Made by a program: the position numbers and the translations under genes. The notes under the pieces are model-generated. The model ran no database searches. It saw only the letters and a list, made by a program, of their open reading frames with translations, and had not been told where the DNA came from. From Bacillota bacterium (GTDB lineage Bacteria; Bacillota; Clostridia; Christensenellales; Aristaeellaceae), in NCBI GenBank assembly GCA_023398575.1, contig JAEWSC010000021.1, positions 16,558 through 80,557 on the forward strand: DNA of 64,000 nt, written 5' to 3'. Positions 1 to 6,929 of this stretch are shown piece by piece. The first letter of the stretch is position 1. The number at the start of each line of letters is the position of its first letter.

Positions 1-147
1 CTGGATGAGCAATCGACCAGGGAGGTGCTTGCCCTGTTGGAAGGACTGCATCAAAAAGGGCACACCGTGGTGTTAATTACCCATGACGCCGCTGTGGCCG
101 CACGGGCCAGCCGGCGCATATCCGTTTCATCCGGGCAGGTGCACTAA
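1..147 (+). CDS. ABC transporter ATP-binding protein, C-terminal fragment
   Basis: Only the last 48 residues are inside the window; the gene starts upstream. The frame open at base 1 begins LDEQSTREVLALLEG, which fits the D-loop region just after Walker B, and continues with VVLITHD, the strand and histidine of the H-loop. That spacing is typical of MacB/LolD-type ABC ATPases, which power small export or lipoprotein-release permeases at the membrane. Walker A and the signature motif are out of view, so the subfamily is inference. The gene ends at TAA 145-147, and no T-rich terminator hairpin follows before the next gene. Confidence 0.8.
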   Translation: MDEQSTREVLALLEGLHQKGHTVVLITHDAAVAARASRRISVSSGQVH

Positions 148-285
148 AATGCATTTTGAGAAATCTAAACCAATGCAGCGTTAGATTTGCTGTTATTGCA
201 CCGTACGGAAATGATGCGACCGCATAGGGTGAAAAGGGGAGGATGATAGGTATCCTCCTCACTTTACAAAAGGCGGTCATGCTGG

Positions 286-1623
286 ATGGACCTTTTTAGC
301 GGACTGACCGGCGAGGTTGTAACGCCGGGCAACCCAGTGTATGAACAGGCCAGGCAGGAATGGAACAGGGCTATAGAAAAGTTTCCGCTGGCCATTGTAT
401 ATTGTCAGCATAAGCAGGATGTGCAAAGCGCGGTTAAATGGGCAAGGTGTCATCAAGTGCCTATCCGTGTGCGCTGCGGAGGACACAGCTTTGAGGGCTA
501 TTCCACGGGGGATGCAGCACTTGTGATTGATATCAGCCGCATGAATGGCATAAAGCTTCGCAATGGCCTTCTTACGATTGAGGCGGGTGTGCAGTTCCAG
601 TCGCTGTATGACCTTTTGGCTCCACTAGGCTACCCGTTTCCCGGCGGAAGCTGCCCTACGGTAGGTGTAGCCGGGTACACCCTGGGGGCAGGCTGGGGGC
701 TGTCTGCGCGGCTTCTGGGCATGGGCTGTGATTGGCTTATTGAGGCTGAAATTGTAAATGCGCAGGGCGGCTTGATGACGGTCAATCATGCCTGCCATCC
801 AGACTTGTTTTGGGCACTGCGCGGCGCCGGCGGCGGTAATTTTGGCATCATCGTGACAATGACCTTTCAACTGCCGCAAAAGGTGGATGTAGTAACAACC
901 GTAGAATTCTTTTATTCAAATGCAAGCCAGCAAAAGATGGCTGATTTTTTAGGCGCATGGCAAAAATGGCTGAAGATGGCAGACGCTCGCTTGACGATTG
1001 TAGCAAGCCTCCTGCATATCCGTGATGCAGGCTTTGAAATTTATGGCTTCGGTTTATTTTATGGATGCCGGGACGAGGCAATAGAGGCCACACGACCGCT
1101 TGAACAAGTAACAGGCGGGCATTATGAATACCTGCAGGGAACACTTCATGAGGCGATGGAAGCGGTAACGGAAGGATATCCGCCTTACGAAATGTTCAAG
1201 TCTACCGGCCGCTTTGTACTGCGGCCATTTGATGAGAAGGAGATTTCAAATTTAGCGGGTATGATACGGGATGTCCCCGAGGGGTCACTGCTGACTGCGC
1301 TTACACTATACGCCATGGGTGGACGCATCACGGCGCTTAACCCCTATGACACCGCCTTTTTTTACAGGGACGCGCTATATATTGCGGGTATACAATCGGT
1401 CTGGAATGATCCGATGTATGCCGATGTCAATACGGCTTGGGTGGCGGATAAGTTTCGTTATCTGTATGGTATCACTTGCGGCTCTTTTGTAAACTTTCCC
1501 TATGGTGAGCTCCCTGATTATATGGATGCCTATTATGGCGGAAATGCACAATGCCTACAATATGTAAACAAAAAGTATGATCCCTGCAATGTTTTTTGTT
1601 TTCCGCAATGTATCCGAGGTTAA
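286..1623 (+). CDS. FAD-dependent oxidoreductase, berberine-bridge-enzyme (BBE) type
   Basis: This 445-residue protein has the full BBE layout: an FAD-binding PCMH domain (about residues 30-200), a substrate domain, and a C-terminal BBE segment with YDPCNVFCFPQCI. The GGHSFEGYS motif near residue 65 carries the histidine that links to FAD, and GGSCPTVGVAG near residue 125 supplies the cysteine used for the second flavin bond, so bicovalent FAD is likely. Members oxidise sugars, oligosaccharides or alkaloid-like alcohols with oxygen or another acceptor; the substrate here is unknown. ATG 286 is preferred because AAAGGCGG lies about 9 bases upstream, while the ATG at 279 runs into a stop. No signal peptide is seen. 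It stands alone, followed by the repeat-invaded terminator. Confidence 0.9.
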   Translation: MDLFSGLTGEVVTPGNPVYEQARQEWNRAIEKFPLAIVYCQHKQDVQSAVKWARCHQVPIRVRCGGHSFEGYSTGDAALVIDISRMNGIKLRNGLLTIEAGVQFQSLYDLLAPLGYPFPGGSCPTVGVAGYTLGAGWGLSARLLGMGCDWLIEAEIVNAQGGLMTVNHACHPDLFWALRGAGGGNFGIIVTMTFQLPQKVDVVTTVEFFYSNASQQKMADFLGAWQKWLKMADARLTIVASLLHIRDAGFEIYGFGLFYGCRDEAIEATRPLEQVTGGHYEYLQGTLHEAMEAVTEGYPPYEMFKSTGRFVLRPFDEKEISNLAGMIRDVPEGSLLTALTLYAMGGRITALNPYDTAFFYRDALYIAGIQSVWNDPMYADVNTAWVADKFRYLYGITCGSFVNFPYGELPDYMDAYYGGNAQCLQYVNKKYDPCNVFCFPQCIRG

Positions 1624-1661
1624 TTGATTTCACTTGGGCGGTATATTGGGCATCAAAAAAA

Positions 1662-1678
1662 GGCGCCGGATGTGCGCC
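1662..1678 (+). repeat. left copy of duplicated terminator hairpin flanking repeat element A
   Basis: GGCGCCGGATGTGCGCC forms a 5-bp stem with a 7-base loop and is preceded by an A-run (1654-1661). The same 17 bases recur with one change at 1890-1906, where a T-run follows. Joining the outer half of each copy would restore a bidirectional terminator, so the pair looks like a target duplication around the inserted element. Confidence 0.75.
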
Positions 1679-1889
1679 TCAGCGTGTCAAAAAAGTGGCA
1701 TGCCACTTTTTTGAGTTTTTTCCCTCGCTACACTGCACTACGGCTTCGCCTTTGTGCGGCCGTTTGCTCGGGCAAGGTAAGAATTTCTTCGAAATTCTGC
1801 GCAAATCGCCGCACATGTCGCCGATTTGCGATCTAAAATGGGAGGGCTTCGGCCCTCCCATCCCTCCTATAGGTTTTTTGATGGTCTGG
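1679..1889 (+). repeat. dispersed structured repeat, copy A (putative non-coding RNA or small mobile element)
   Basis: About 210 bp, running from CAGCGTGTC to GGTTTTTTGATGGTCTG. It aligns along its whole length with the reverse complement of 5842-6056. Four hairpins are visible: a perfect 28-base palindrome at 1687-1714, 1781-1797 (7-bp arms), 1801-1829 (8-bp arms) and 1839-1860 (9-bp arms closing a TTCG loop). Base changes between the copies fall in pairs that keep the stems intact. No believable protein is encoded: open frames through it are short, differ between copies and lack ribosome sites. It fills the gap between the flavoenzyme gene and the cupin gene. It could be a structured RNA, a MITE-like element or both; the copies and hairpins are directly visible, the role is not. 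Confidence 0.8.
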
Positions 1890-1914
1890 GGCGCTGGATG
1901 TGCGCCTTTTTTTT
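1890..1914 (+). terminator. Rho-independent terminator (right copy of duplicated hairpin)
   Basis: The stem GGCGC/GCGCC around a 7-base loop (1890-1906) is followed by eight T. It ends transcription of the flavoenzyme gene, or of repeat element A if that is transcribed. The left copy of the hairpin is at 1662-1678. Confidence 0.8.
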
Positions 1915-1942
1915 GATGATATGTGTGCGATAGACTGTGAGC

Positions 1943-2416
1943 TTATTCTCCGTCATAGTACCCCATTTCATCCTCTTTCTTAAAGAACGCGGTATAATGG
2001 CCATGGGCCAGCACGCCCACCTTGCCGGAATCGGGGTAGACAGCAATGTCTGTATCGCTGGCAGTATCCACGTCCAGATAGATCAGCGTTTCTGTTTCAG
2101 AGGCGTTGGTGATTTTGTGCGCACCTTTTTCATAAGGAGGGCAGACAACGACATCCCCGGTGCGTACATACCGCTCGCCATCCGGGGTTTTCAATACACC
2201 TGTGCCCCGGATTATGTAAAACACCTCCGTGACATTGGTGTGGTAGTGATAGGGATAGTTGGATTTCTTGGGCGGAAGCTCATAAAAGGATACCTGACAG
2301 GCATTGTCCCGGCCGCCCATGACCAGGTGCTTAAAGTATTCATAGGGCTCATGCATTTTCACATGGGTGCCCTCATAGGTTTCCAGGTTGGCGATCAATA
2401 TCTTTTCCTGATGCAT
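1943..2416 (-). CDS. cupin-domain protein
   Basis: A 157-residue single-domain cupin. Motif 1 reads HYHTNVTEVFYIIRG (residues about 57-71) and supplies two His and the Glu for metal binding; motif 2 reads GDVVVCPPYEKGAHKITN with the third His. Such proteins are metal-dependent isomerases, dioxygenases or small-molecule sensors; nothing here fixes the substrate. It is the last gene of a minus-strand operon with the GyrI-like, HIT and GNAT genes, 38 bp after its neighbour. An AGGATAACC stretch just before the ATG gives a fair ribosome site. The motifs are clear, the role is unassigned. Confidence 0.85.
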   Translation of the reverse strand: MHQEKILIANLETYEGTHVKMHEPYEYFKHLVMGGRDNACQVSFYELPPKKSNYPYHYHTNVTEVFYIIRGTGVLKTPDGERYVRTGDVVVCPPYEKGAHKITNASETETLIYLDVDTASDTDIAVYPDSGKVGVLAHGHYTAFFKKEDEMGYYDGE

Positions 2417-2454
2417 GGGTTATCCTCCGGAATCAGATGAAATGTGAAGAGCGG

Positions 2455-3327
2455 TTATTCCTGCGCGTGAACGGTCCAAGTGGATATGTAATCGGGATCA
2501 AGGACAACCTCGCCGGTGGCGTGGAGTTTGTATTCACCCTTGGCGGCTGGACGCAACGCACTGAGGTCTGGGGGTAAGGTGAAACACTCCTCTTGACCCA
2601 CGATAGATACGTAAATGCCTTCATCCGGGTTGGCTTCAGTGATCACGCCGTAAAGTTGCGTCTTAAGAACGGCTTCATCTAGCGCATTTACGTGGGTGAT
2701 GCCAATGAGCACCGTCTTGCCGATGATGCGGGAGAATTTCATCTTTATTTTTATCCCTTTGGCTTGCGTCATAACGGTTTCTATTAGTTCAGACTTTGAG
2801 CTTGTCTCTTTACTGTGGCAAGGCACATAATAATCCAATATGATCTGTCCATTTTCATCCGGCGCAGTGAAGCGTGGGCAGTTGTAAAGCTCCATGCACC
2901 AATCTCCGCCTTCAAAGGTATACCCTTTTTCTTCAAAGGCAGAGCATGTAAGTTCGTGTGCGTTCATACAAACATCCGGGGTGGAACTGCCCTGTATATA
3001 GCCGATAGCGGCCGTGGAAGCCGAAACCGCCTTTACCATAAAGCCATCATAGCCTTCCTGCGGCAAGGTAAAGCCAGACTTCATCATCATGCCAACAATG
3101 TATGTAAACTTTCCGTCCCCACTCTTAAAGTCGGTCATGAAGCCGACATAATCAGGGCAAAGGACCTGCTCGCCCAGCGCTTCCAGCTTTGCAAAGGTGC
3201 CGTCGGCAAAGCAGGTATCCCAAAAGGCCGGAATGGGGTTTACCATGCCCAATTGCGATTGAATAGGCTTACCTGCAACACACCACTCACCCAGTTCCTT
3301 GATTTCCAGCTGTATCAGTTTTGCCAT
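2455..3327 (-). CDS. GyrI-like effector-binding domain fused to an uncharacterised C-terminal domain
   Basis: A 290-residue protein of two parts. Residues 1 to about 175 match the GyrI/AraC-effector-binding fold (FWDTCFADGTFAKLE, YVGFMTDF, WCMELYNC are typical stretches), which binds hydrophobic or cationic small molecules. Residues about 190-290 form a second unit starting KFSRIIGKTVLIGITHV and ending KLHATGEVVLDPDYISTWTV; I know this only as an uncharacterised bacterial domain of about 95 residues. There is no DNA-binding domain. ATG 3327 is chosen because GGGAG (3336-3340) sits 8-9 bases upstream; the in-frame GTG at 3336 overlaps it. It starts 5 bp after the HIT gene stop, so the two are translationally close. 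Confidence 0.75.
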   Translation of the reverse strand: MAKLIQLEIKELGEWCVAGKPIQSQLGMVNPIPAFWDTCFADGTFAKLEALGEQVLCPDYVGFMTDFKSGDGKFTYIVGMMMKSGFTLPQEGYDGFMVKAVSASTAAIGYIQGSSTPDVCMNAHELTCSAFEEKGYTFEGGDWCMELYNCPRFTAPDENGQIILDYYVPCHSKETSSKSELIETVMTQAKGIKIKMKFSRIIGKTVLIGITHVNALDEAVLKTQLYGVITEANPDEGIYVSIVGQEECFTLPPDLSALRPAAKGEYKLHATGEVVLDPDYISTWTVHAQE

Positions 3328-3332
3328 GATGT

Positions 3333-3812
3333 TCACTCCCTTTTCAGTTTTGTGTCTATGGTCTTGGCTTGCAGCCGCTTGATGTGGCTTGACAAAAGCG
3401 CAACCATGCTTTCCAGCGCGTCGGGATTGGGCTTCTTGGAAGCATCATACAGCACTTCCAGGGGCAGCTGCCAAACAGGGCCCTTTTTGGGCGTATCGCC
3501 GGTATTTCTGGGGAAAAGGTGCCAGTGTATGTGGCTGTCGCCATTACCTAGCAGTTCGTAGTTCAATTTCTCTGGTGCAAAGGCTTCGTAGACGGCCTTC
3601 GCCACCAGTACCATTTCATCCATATGCTTTTGACGGAAATCATTTGGCAGGTGAAAAAGCTCGCTGGCATGTACTTTGCATAAGAATAGTGTATAGCCGT
3701 GAAAGTGCTGATGATCGCCCAGTACGACATAACCTGTTTCCAGCTCGGCCACAAAGTAGGGGTTAACGCCCTGACGGATCATATCAATACGTTCACAAAT
3801 CAAACAGCTCAT
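3333..3812 (-). CDS. HIT-family nucleotide hydrolase/transferase
   Basis: A 159-residue histidine-triad protein. The defining motif is SHIHWHLFPR near residue 95; the central histidine is the nucleophile that forms a nucleotidyl intermediate in the cleavage of dinucleoside polyphosphates or nucleoside phosphoramidates. An N-terminal CLIC pair resembles the zinc site of Hint/Fhit-like members. Length is slightly above the usual 110-150 because of a C-terminal tail. The start has GGAGAG upstream in the 15-bp gap after the GNAT gene. It is the second gene of the GNAT-HIT-GyrI-cupin operon; the substrate is unknown. Confidence 0.85.
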   Translation of the reverse strand: MSCLICERIDMIRQGVNPYFVAELETGYVVLGDHQHFHGYTLFLCKVHASELFHLPNDFRQKHMDEMVLVAKAVYEAFAPEKLNYELLGNGDSHIHWHLFPRNTGDTPKKGPVWQLPLEVLYDASKKPNPDALESMVALLSSHIKRLQAKTIDTKLKRE

Positions 3813-3827
3813 TTTTTTCTCTCCATT

Positions 3828-4439
3828 TCATCTTTGAGTATTTTGATGATTGGCGGCCAGCCATTCCTCCCGAAGCAGCCGGTAAACTGCCCGGTCTTTG
3901 AGTCTGCCGTCATGCCAAGTATATTGCTTGAACTCGGCTTCCTTGATAAAGCCGCATTTTTGCATGACGCGCTCTGAGCCAATGTTTTCCTTTAAGCAGC
4001 CTGCCGACATGCGGTATACACCATCTTGCATAAAAGCAAAGTGAAGCAGCGCTCTAACGGCTTCTGAAGTATATCCCATGTTCCAGCAATGGGTATAAGT
4101 GAAATAACCAAGATCAGCCAATTTGCCCATAGGTGTGAAGGCGGACACGGTATAGCCTATTTCGCCGATATGCAGGCCGGTATCCTTCTCCTCCATGCGC
4201 AGGAACACATGGGTGCGGTCTGTATGACCAATTTCACGCATAGAAAAAGCCAAATTTGCTTCAGACTCTGCCAATGTATTCGTTTGTATATCCTGAAGGT
4301 AGTGCATGGCCTCGGCATCTGATAATAGGGTGTGGTGGCTCTCAAGGTCATCCATTTGATGATCCCGTATCACCATCCTGTCGGATGAAAGATAGATAAA
4401 TCCGGCAGTCTTAGTAAGGTCGTTGTCTTCCTTTTTCAT
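3828..4439 (-). CDS. GNAT-family N-acetyltransferase (RimJ/RimL-like)
   Basis: A 203-residue protein with an Acetyltransf_3 fold: an N-terminal DRMVIRDHQMDDLE strand-helix unit, a central strand GLHIGEIGYTV, the acetyl-CoA-binding region NMGYTSEAVRALLHFAF and the late motif NIGSERVMQKCGFIKEAE. RimJ/RimL relatives acetylate protein N-termini, antibiotics or small amines using acetyl-CoA; the target is not predictable. It is the first gene of the minus-strand operon and is divergent from hemW. The upstream ribosome site is weak, so a shorter start such as MVIRDHQ is possible. Confidence 0.85.
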   Translation of the reverse strand: MKKEDNDLTKTAGFIYLSSDRMVIRDHQMDDLESHHTLLSDAEAMHYLQDIQTNTLAESEANLAFSMREIGHTDRTHVFLRMEEKDTGLHIGEIGYTVSAFTPMGKLADLGYFTYTHCWNMGYTSEAVRALLHFAFMQDGVYRMSAGCLKENIGSERVMQKCGFIKEAEFKQYTWHDGRLKDRAVYRLLREEWLAANHQNTQR

Positions 4440-4589
4440 TTGCTAAACATCCGCCATGTCATAATATTTTCGGGAAACACCTGTGGTAGGAAAGCTTAGG
4501 TTGATGCCGATTCTCAATATCAGGCAAAAGAACCAAGATTTAATCTATATATGTATCATACATGATATTTATGGAAAATGCACGTGTTT

Positions 4590-4618
4590 TTGCATTCTCT
4601 TACCCTGCATGGTACAAT
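4590..4618 (+). promoter_or_regulatory. sigma-A-type promoter for hemW
   Basis: TTGCAT (4590-4595) and TACAAT (4613-4618) are separated by exactly 17 bases and lie 32 bp before the hemW start. The match to housekeeping consensus is strong. Confidence 0.75.
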
Positions 4619-4650
4619 AAAGCAAAATCGGGAAAGAAGGCGCAGGGTTT

Positions 4651-5799
4651 ATGGAGATTTATTTGCACATACCATTTTGCAAAAGCAAGTGCGCCTATTG
4701 CGACTTTTCATCCTGTTCAGGACATGAAAGCTTCATGGCTGCCTACTGTGAGGCTGTTAATCGTGAAATTGCGGAAAAACGCAATCAATATGGCCCCTTG
4801 CCTGTAACAACTGTCTATATTGGAGGCGGCACACCCTCGCTGATGCCGCCTCATTTAATGGAGAGCTTGCTTTTAAATCTATTTCAGGCATTTCCCCTGA
4901 TGCCAGAGGCGGAGGTAACCTGCGAGGCAAATCCGGGTACGCTGACCACGGATTTTCTGTGCATGCTAAAAAATATAGGCGTTAACCGTCTATCTCTTGG
5001 CGTTCAAGCCAGGCAAGACCATCATTTGAAGATGCTGGGCCGCATCCACCGTTGGGCAGAAGTAGAATTGTCCGTCCATATGATACGAACAGCGGGATTT
5101 GCAAACCTGAATCTGGATTTAATGTTTGGGCTGCCAGAGCAAACAAGGGAAGATTGGCAGGAAACGATGGCGGAAGCAATACGCCTATGCCCTGAGCATC
5201 TATCCATGTACGGCCTGATTCTGGAAGAGGGCACATCGCTGCATGGTTTGGTTTTGTCAGGAAAACTTGACATGCCGGCAGATGATTTGGAACGGTGTAT
5301 GTATGAGGATGCGCTGACAATGGCTTCACAGGCCGGGTTTGTGCAGTATGAGGTATCCAATTTTGCGTTACCCGGCCGGGAATGCCGTCATAATCTTGGC
5401 TACTGGCAGGGAGCATATTATTTGGGCTTTGGTGCGGCAGCTCATAGCTGCATGCCTTGTAGTGGTAATGAAGGTGCATATGTACGTTTTGGAAACGTAA
5501 GTGGACTGGAGGACTATTTAAGAACAGTTTATAACCCAAAGCACCTCAATGAAGAATTCCGTGTGATCTCACCAAAGGAAGCGGAGTTTGAAACGCTTAT
5601 GCTGGGGCTGCGTGTAGTCAAGGGTGTTTTATCAGCTGATTTCTTTCACCGCCATGGCCGTACCATGGAGGAGGCCTTTGGCGGCAAGATCAAGCCACTG
5701 ATAAAAAAGGGCTTGCTGGATTACGAAGATGGCAACCTGCGGCTTACGCGTAAGGGCATAGATGTTCAAAATGCTGTGCTGGTGGAATTGATGGATTGA
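4651..5799 (+). CDS. hemW: HemW-type radical SAM protein (heme chaperone, coproporphyrinogen oxidase-like)
   Basis: A 382-residue radical SAM enzyme. The cluster-binding motif CKSKCAYCDF is at residues 10-19, followed by the SAM-binding YIGGGTPS strand and the NLDLMFGLPEQT segment typical of the HemN/HemW family. HemW proteins bind heme and deliver it to respiratory enzymes, unlike HemN, which has an extra N-terminal stretch; the short N-terminus and the C-terminal winged-helix-like HemN_C region favour HemW. ATG 4651 follows GAAAGAAGG. The gene has its own strong promoter at 4590-4618 and ends in a terminator split by repeat element B. It is divergent from the GNAT operon. Confidence 0.9.
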   Translation: MEIYLHIPFCKSKCAYCDFSSCSGHESFMAAYCEAVNREIAEKRNQYGPLPVTTVYIGGGTPSLMPPHLMESLLLNLFQAFPLMPEAEVTCEANPGTLTTDFLCMLKNIGVNRLSLGVQARQDHHLKMLGRIHRWAEVELSVHMIRTAGFANLNLDLMFGLPEQTREDWQETMAEAIRLCPEHLSMYGLILEEGTSLHGLVLSGKLDMPADDLERCMYEDALTMASQAGFVQYEVSNFALPGRECRHNLGYWQGAYYLGFGAAAHSCMPCSGNEGAYVRFGNVSGLEDYLRTVYNPKHLNEEFRVISPKEAEFETLMLGLRVVKGVLSADFFHRHGRTMEEAFGGKIKPLIKKGLLDYEDGNLRLTRKGIDVQNAVLVELMD

Positions 5800-5820
5800 A
5801 CGAAATATGTTGTGTAACTA

Positions 5821-5841
5821 AGCGGGAATAAGCGTACCGCT
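5821..5841 (+). repeat. left copy of duplicated hemW terminator hairpin
   Basis: AGCGGGAATAAGCGTACCGC plus T recurs at 6057-6077 with one base changed (A to C at position 16 of the unit). The change breaks the stem in this copy; the right copy keeps a perfect 7-bp stem and a T-run. The two copies bracket repeat element B as at the other site. Confidence 0.75.
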
Positions 5842-6056
5842 ATCAGAATGTCAAAAAACCTCCGGGGAGGTATTGGAGGGCCGAGGTCCTCCAATGTAAG
5901 ATCGCAAATCAGCGACATGTGCGGTGATTTGCGCAGGAATTTCGGAGAAATTCCTTCCTTGCCCGAGCAAGCGGCCGCATAAAGGCGCAGCCTTAGTGCA
6001 GCGTGGCGAGGGAAAAACTCGACAAAGTGGCAGCGCCACTTTGTCGACACGCTGTA
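5842..6056 (-). repeat. dispersed structured repeat, copy B
   Basis: The reverse complement of this stretch matches copy A at 1679-1889 from CAGCGTGTC to GGTTTTTTGA. Corresponding hairpins sit at about 6017-6049, 5936-5954, 5903-5931 and 5873-5896. Where the copies differ, paired stem positions change together. This copy also has a better terminator-like end, a CCTCC/GGAGG stem with T6 on the minus strand (5853-5870). The element runs antisense to hemW and lies inside its terminator. Its function and means of spread are unknown. Confidence 0.8.
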
Positions 6057-6083
6057 AGCGGGAATAAGCGTCCCGCTTTTTTG
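6057..6083 (+). terminator. Rho-independent terminator of hemW (right hairpin copy)
   Basis: AGCGGGA and TCCCGCT pair around the loop ATAAGCG (6057-6077), and a run of six T follows. It is now 257 bp from the hemW stop because element B lies between. Confidence 0.8.
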
Positions 6084-6132
6084 CTTTGCAATAACAGACA
6101 CAATCTGACTTGCTCTATCACCTGTTGTTCGG

Positions 6133-6161
6133 TTATAGCCGCGGGTTTTTGTGCATAGAAT
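6133..6161 (+). promoter_or_regulatory. sigma-E-like sporulation promoter before the L,D-transpeptidase and spoIIIA operon
   Basis: TTATAGC (6133-6139) and CATAGAAT (6154-6161) are 14 bases apart, close to the sigma-E pattern of an ATA-type -35 and CATA-type -10. SpoIIIA operons are transcribed by sigma-E in the mother cell, so an unlabelled site of this form upstream is expected. The assignment rests on consensus only. Confidence 0.5.
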
Positions 6162-6191
6162 GGGGCATTCCCGGCTAAAGGAGGCATCGGC

Positions 6192-6878
6192 ATGCGCCTT
6201 GCAGCCCTATTCTGCCTGGTGCTGGCGCTGGTCTTTGCGCTGTTGCTTCCCGGCACCGGCCCGATGGTTCAAACCGGACCCGCAAAGGCGGCTCCCGCGG
6301 AGAAATGGATCCACATTGATATCGTTAGGAAAGCACTGACATTGTACGAAGGGACAAAGGTAGTGAAGACGTACGCCATTGCATCAGGAACGGCAGACAA
6401 TCCTACGCCCATAGGCGTCTTTCGGATCACCAGCCGCTTTTCCAGCAAAATGTCTGGCTTTGGCACCCGGTTCCTTGGCTTGAATGTGCCATGGGGTCAG
6501 TTTGGCATTCATGGTACCAACAAGCCGGGCTCTATCGGAACCAATGCCTCTCATGGCTGCATCCGCATGTTTGTCAAGGCGGCGGAGGAACTGTACCGGT
6601 TGGTACCTGACGGCACAAAGGTGGTTATCGAGGGCGGACCCTACGGCCCGCTGGACAGCTATCGGCCTGTGCTCGTTCCGGGCGAGCGGTCCAGTCACGT
6701 ACGGGAAGTTCAGCGGCGCCTATACAACCTGGGCTTTTTGAACGGCAACCCCGACGGTGTATATGGCGGGGCCACCAGCCATGCCGTGTTGAAAGCCAGG
6801 GAGGCATTTGGCCTGCCAAAGGCAGACCGTGTAGACGGCGAGTTGTACGACGCCCTTGGGATTATTTTGTTTGAGTGA
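6192..6878 (+). CDS. L,D-transpeptidase (YkuD) with C-terminal peptidoglycan-binding domain
   Basis: A 228-residue exported protein. Residues 1-35 are a signal peptide ending around AKAAPA. The YkuD domain follows (about 36-150) with the catalytic block IHGTNKPG ... SHGCIRM, where the cysteine forms the acyl-enzyme and makes 3-3 crosslinks in peptidoglycan. The C-terminal 60 residues (VREVQRRLYNLGFLNGNPDG) are a PG_binding_1 repeat. The start has TAAAGGAGG upstream. The stop is only about 50 bp before spoIIIAA and a sigma-E-like promoter precedes it, so it probably acts in spore cortex or engulfment-stage wall remodelling as the first gene of the spoIIIA transcript; that role is inference. 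Confidence 0.9.
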   Translation: MRLAALFCLVLALVFALLLPGTGPMVQTGPAKAAPAEKWIHIDIVRKALTLYEGTKVVKTYAIASGTADNPTPIGVFRITSRFSSKMSGFGTRFLGLNVPWGQFGIHGTNKPGSIGTNASHGCIRMFVKAAEELYRLVPDGTKVVIEGGPYGPLDSYRPVLVPGERSSHVREVQRRLYNLGFLNGNPDGVYGGATSHAVLKAREAFGLPKADRVDGELYDALGIILFE

Positions 6879-6929
6879 AAAAGGTATAACCTCCACGGAA
6901 AAAACATAGGGATTGGCGGAGGGATGACC

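Noticed and set aside
1596..1916. Open frames of 60-106 codons through repeat element A
   Set aside because: They differ between the two repeat copies, cross hairpins, lack ribosome sites and show no protein-like conservation.
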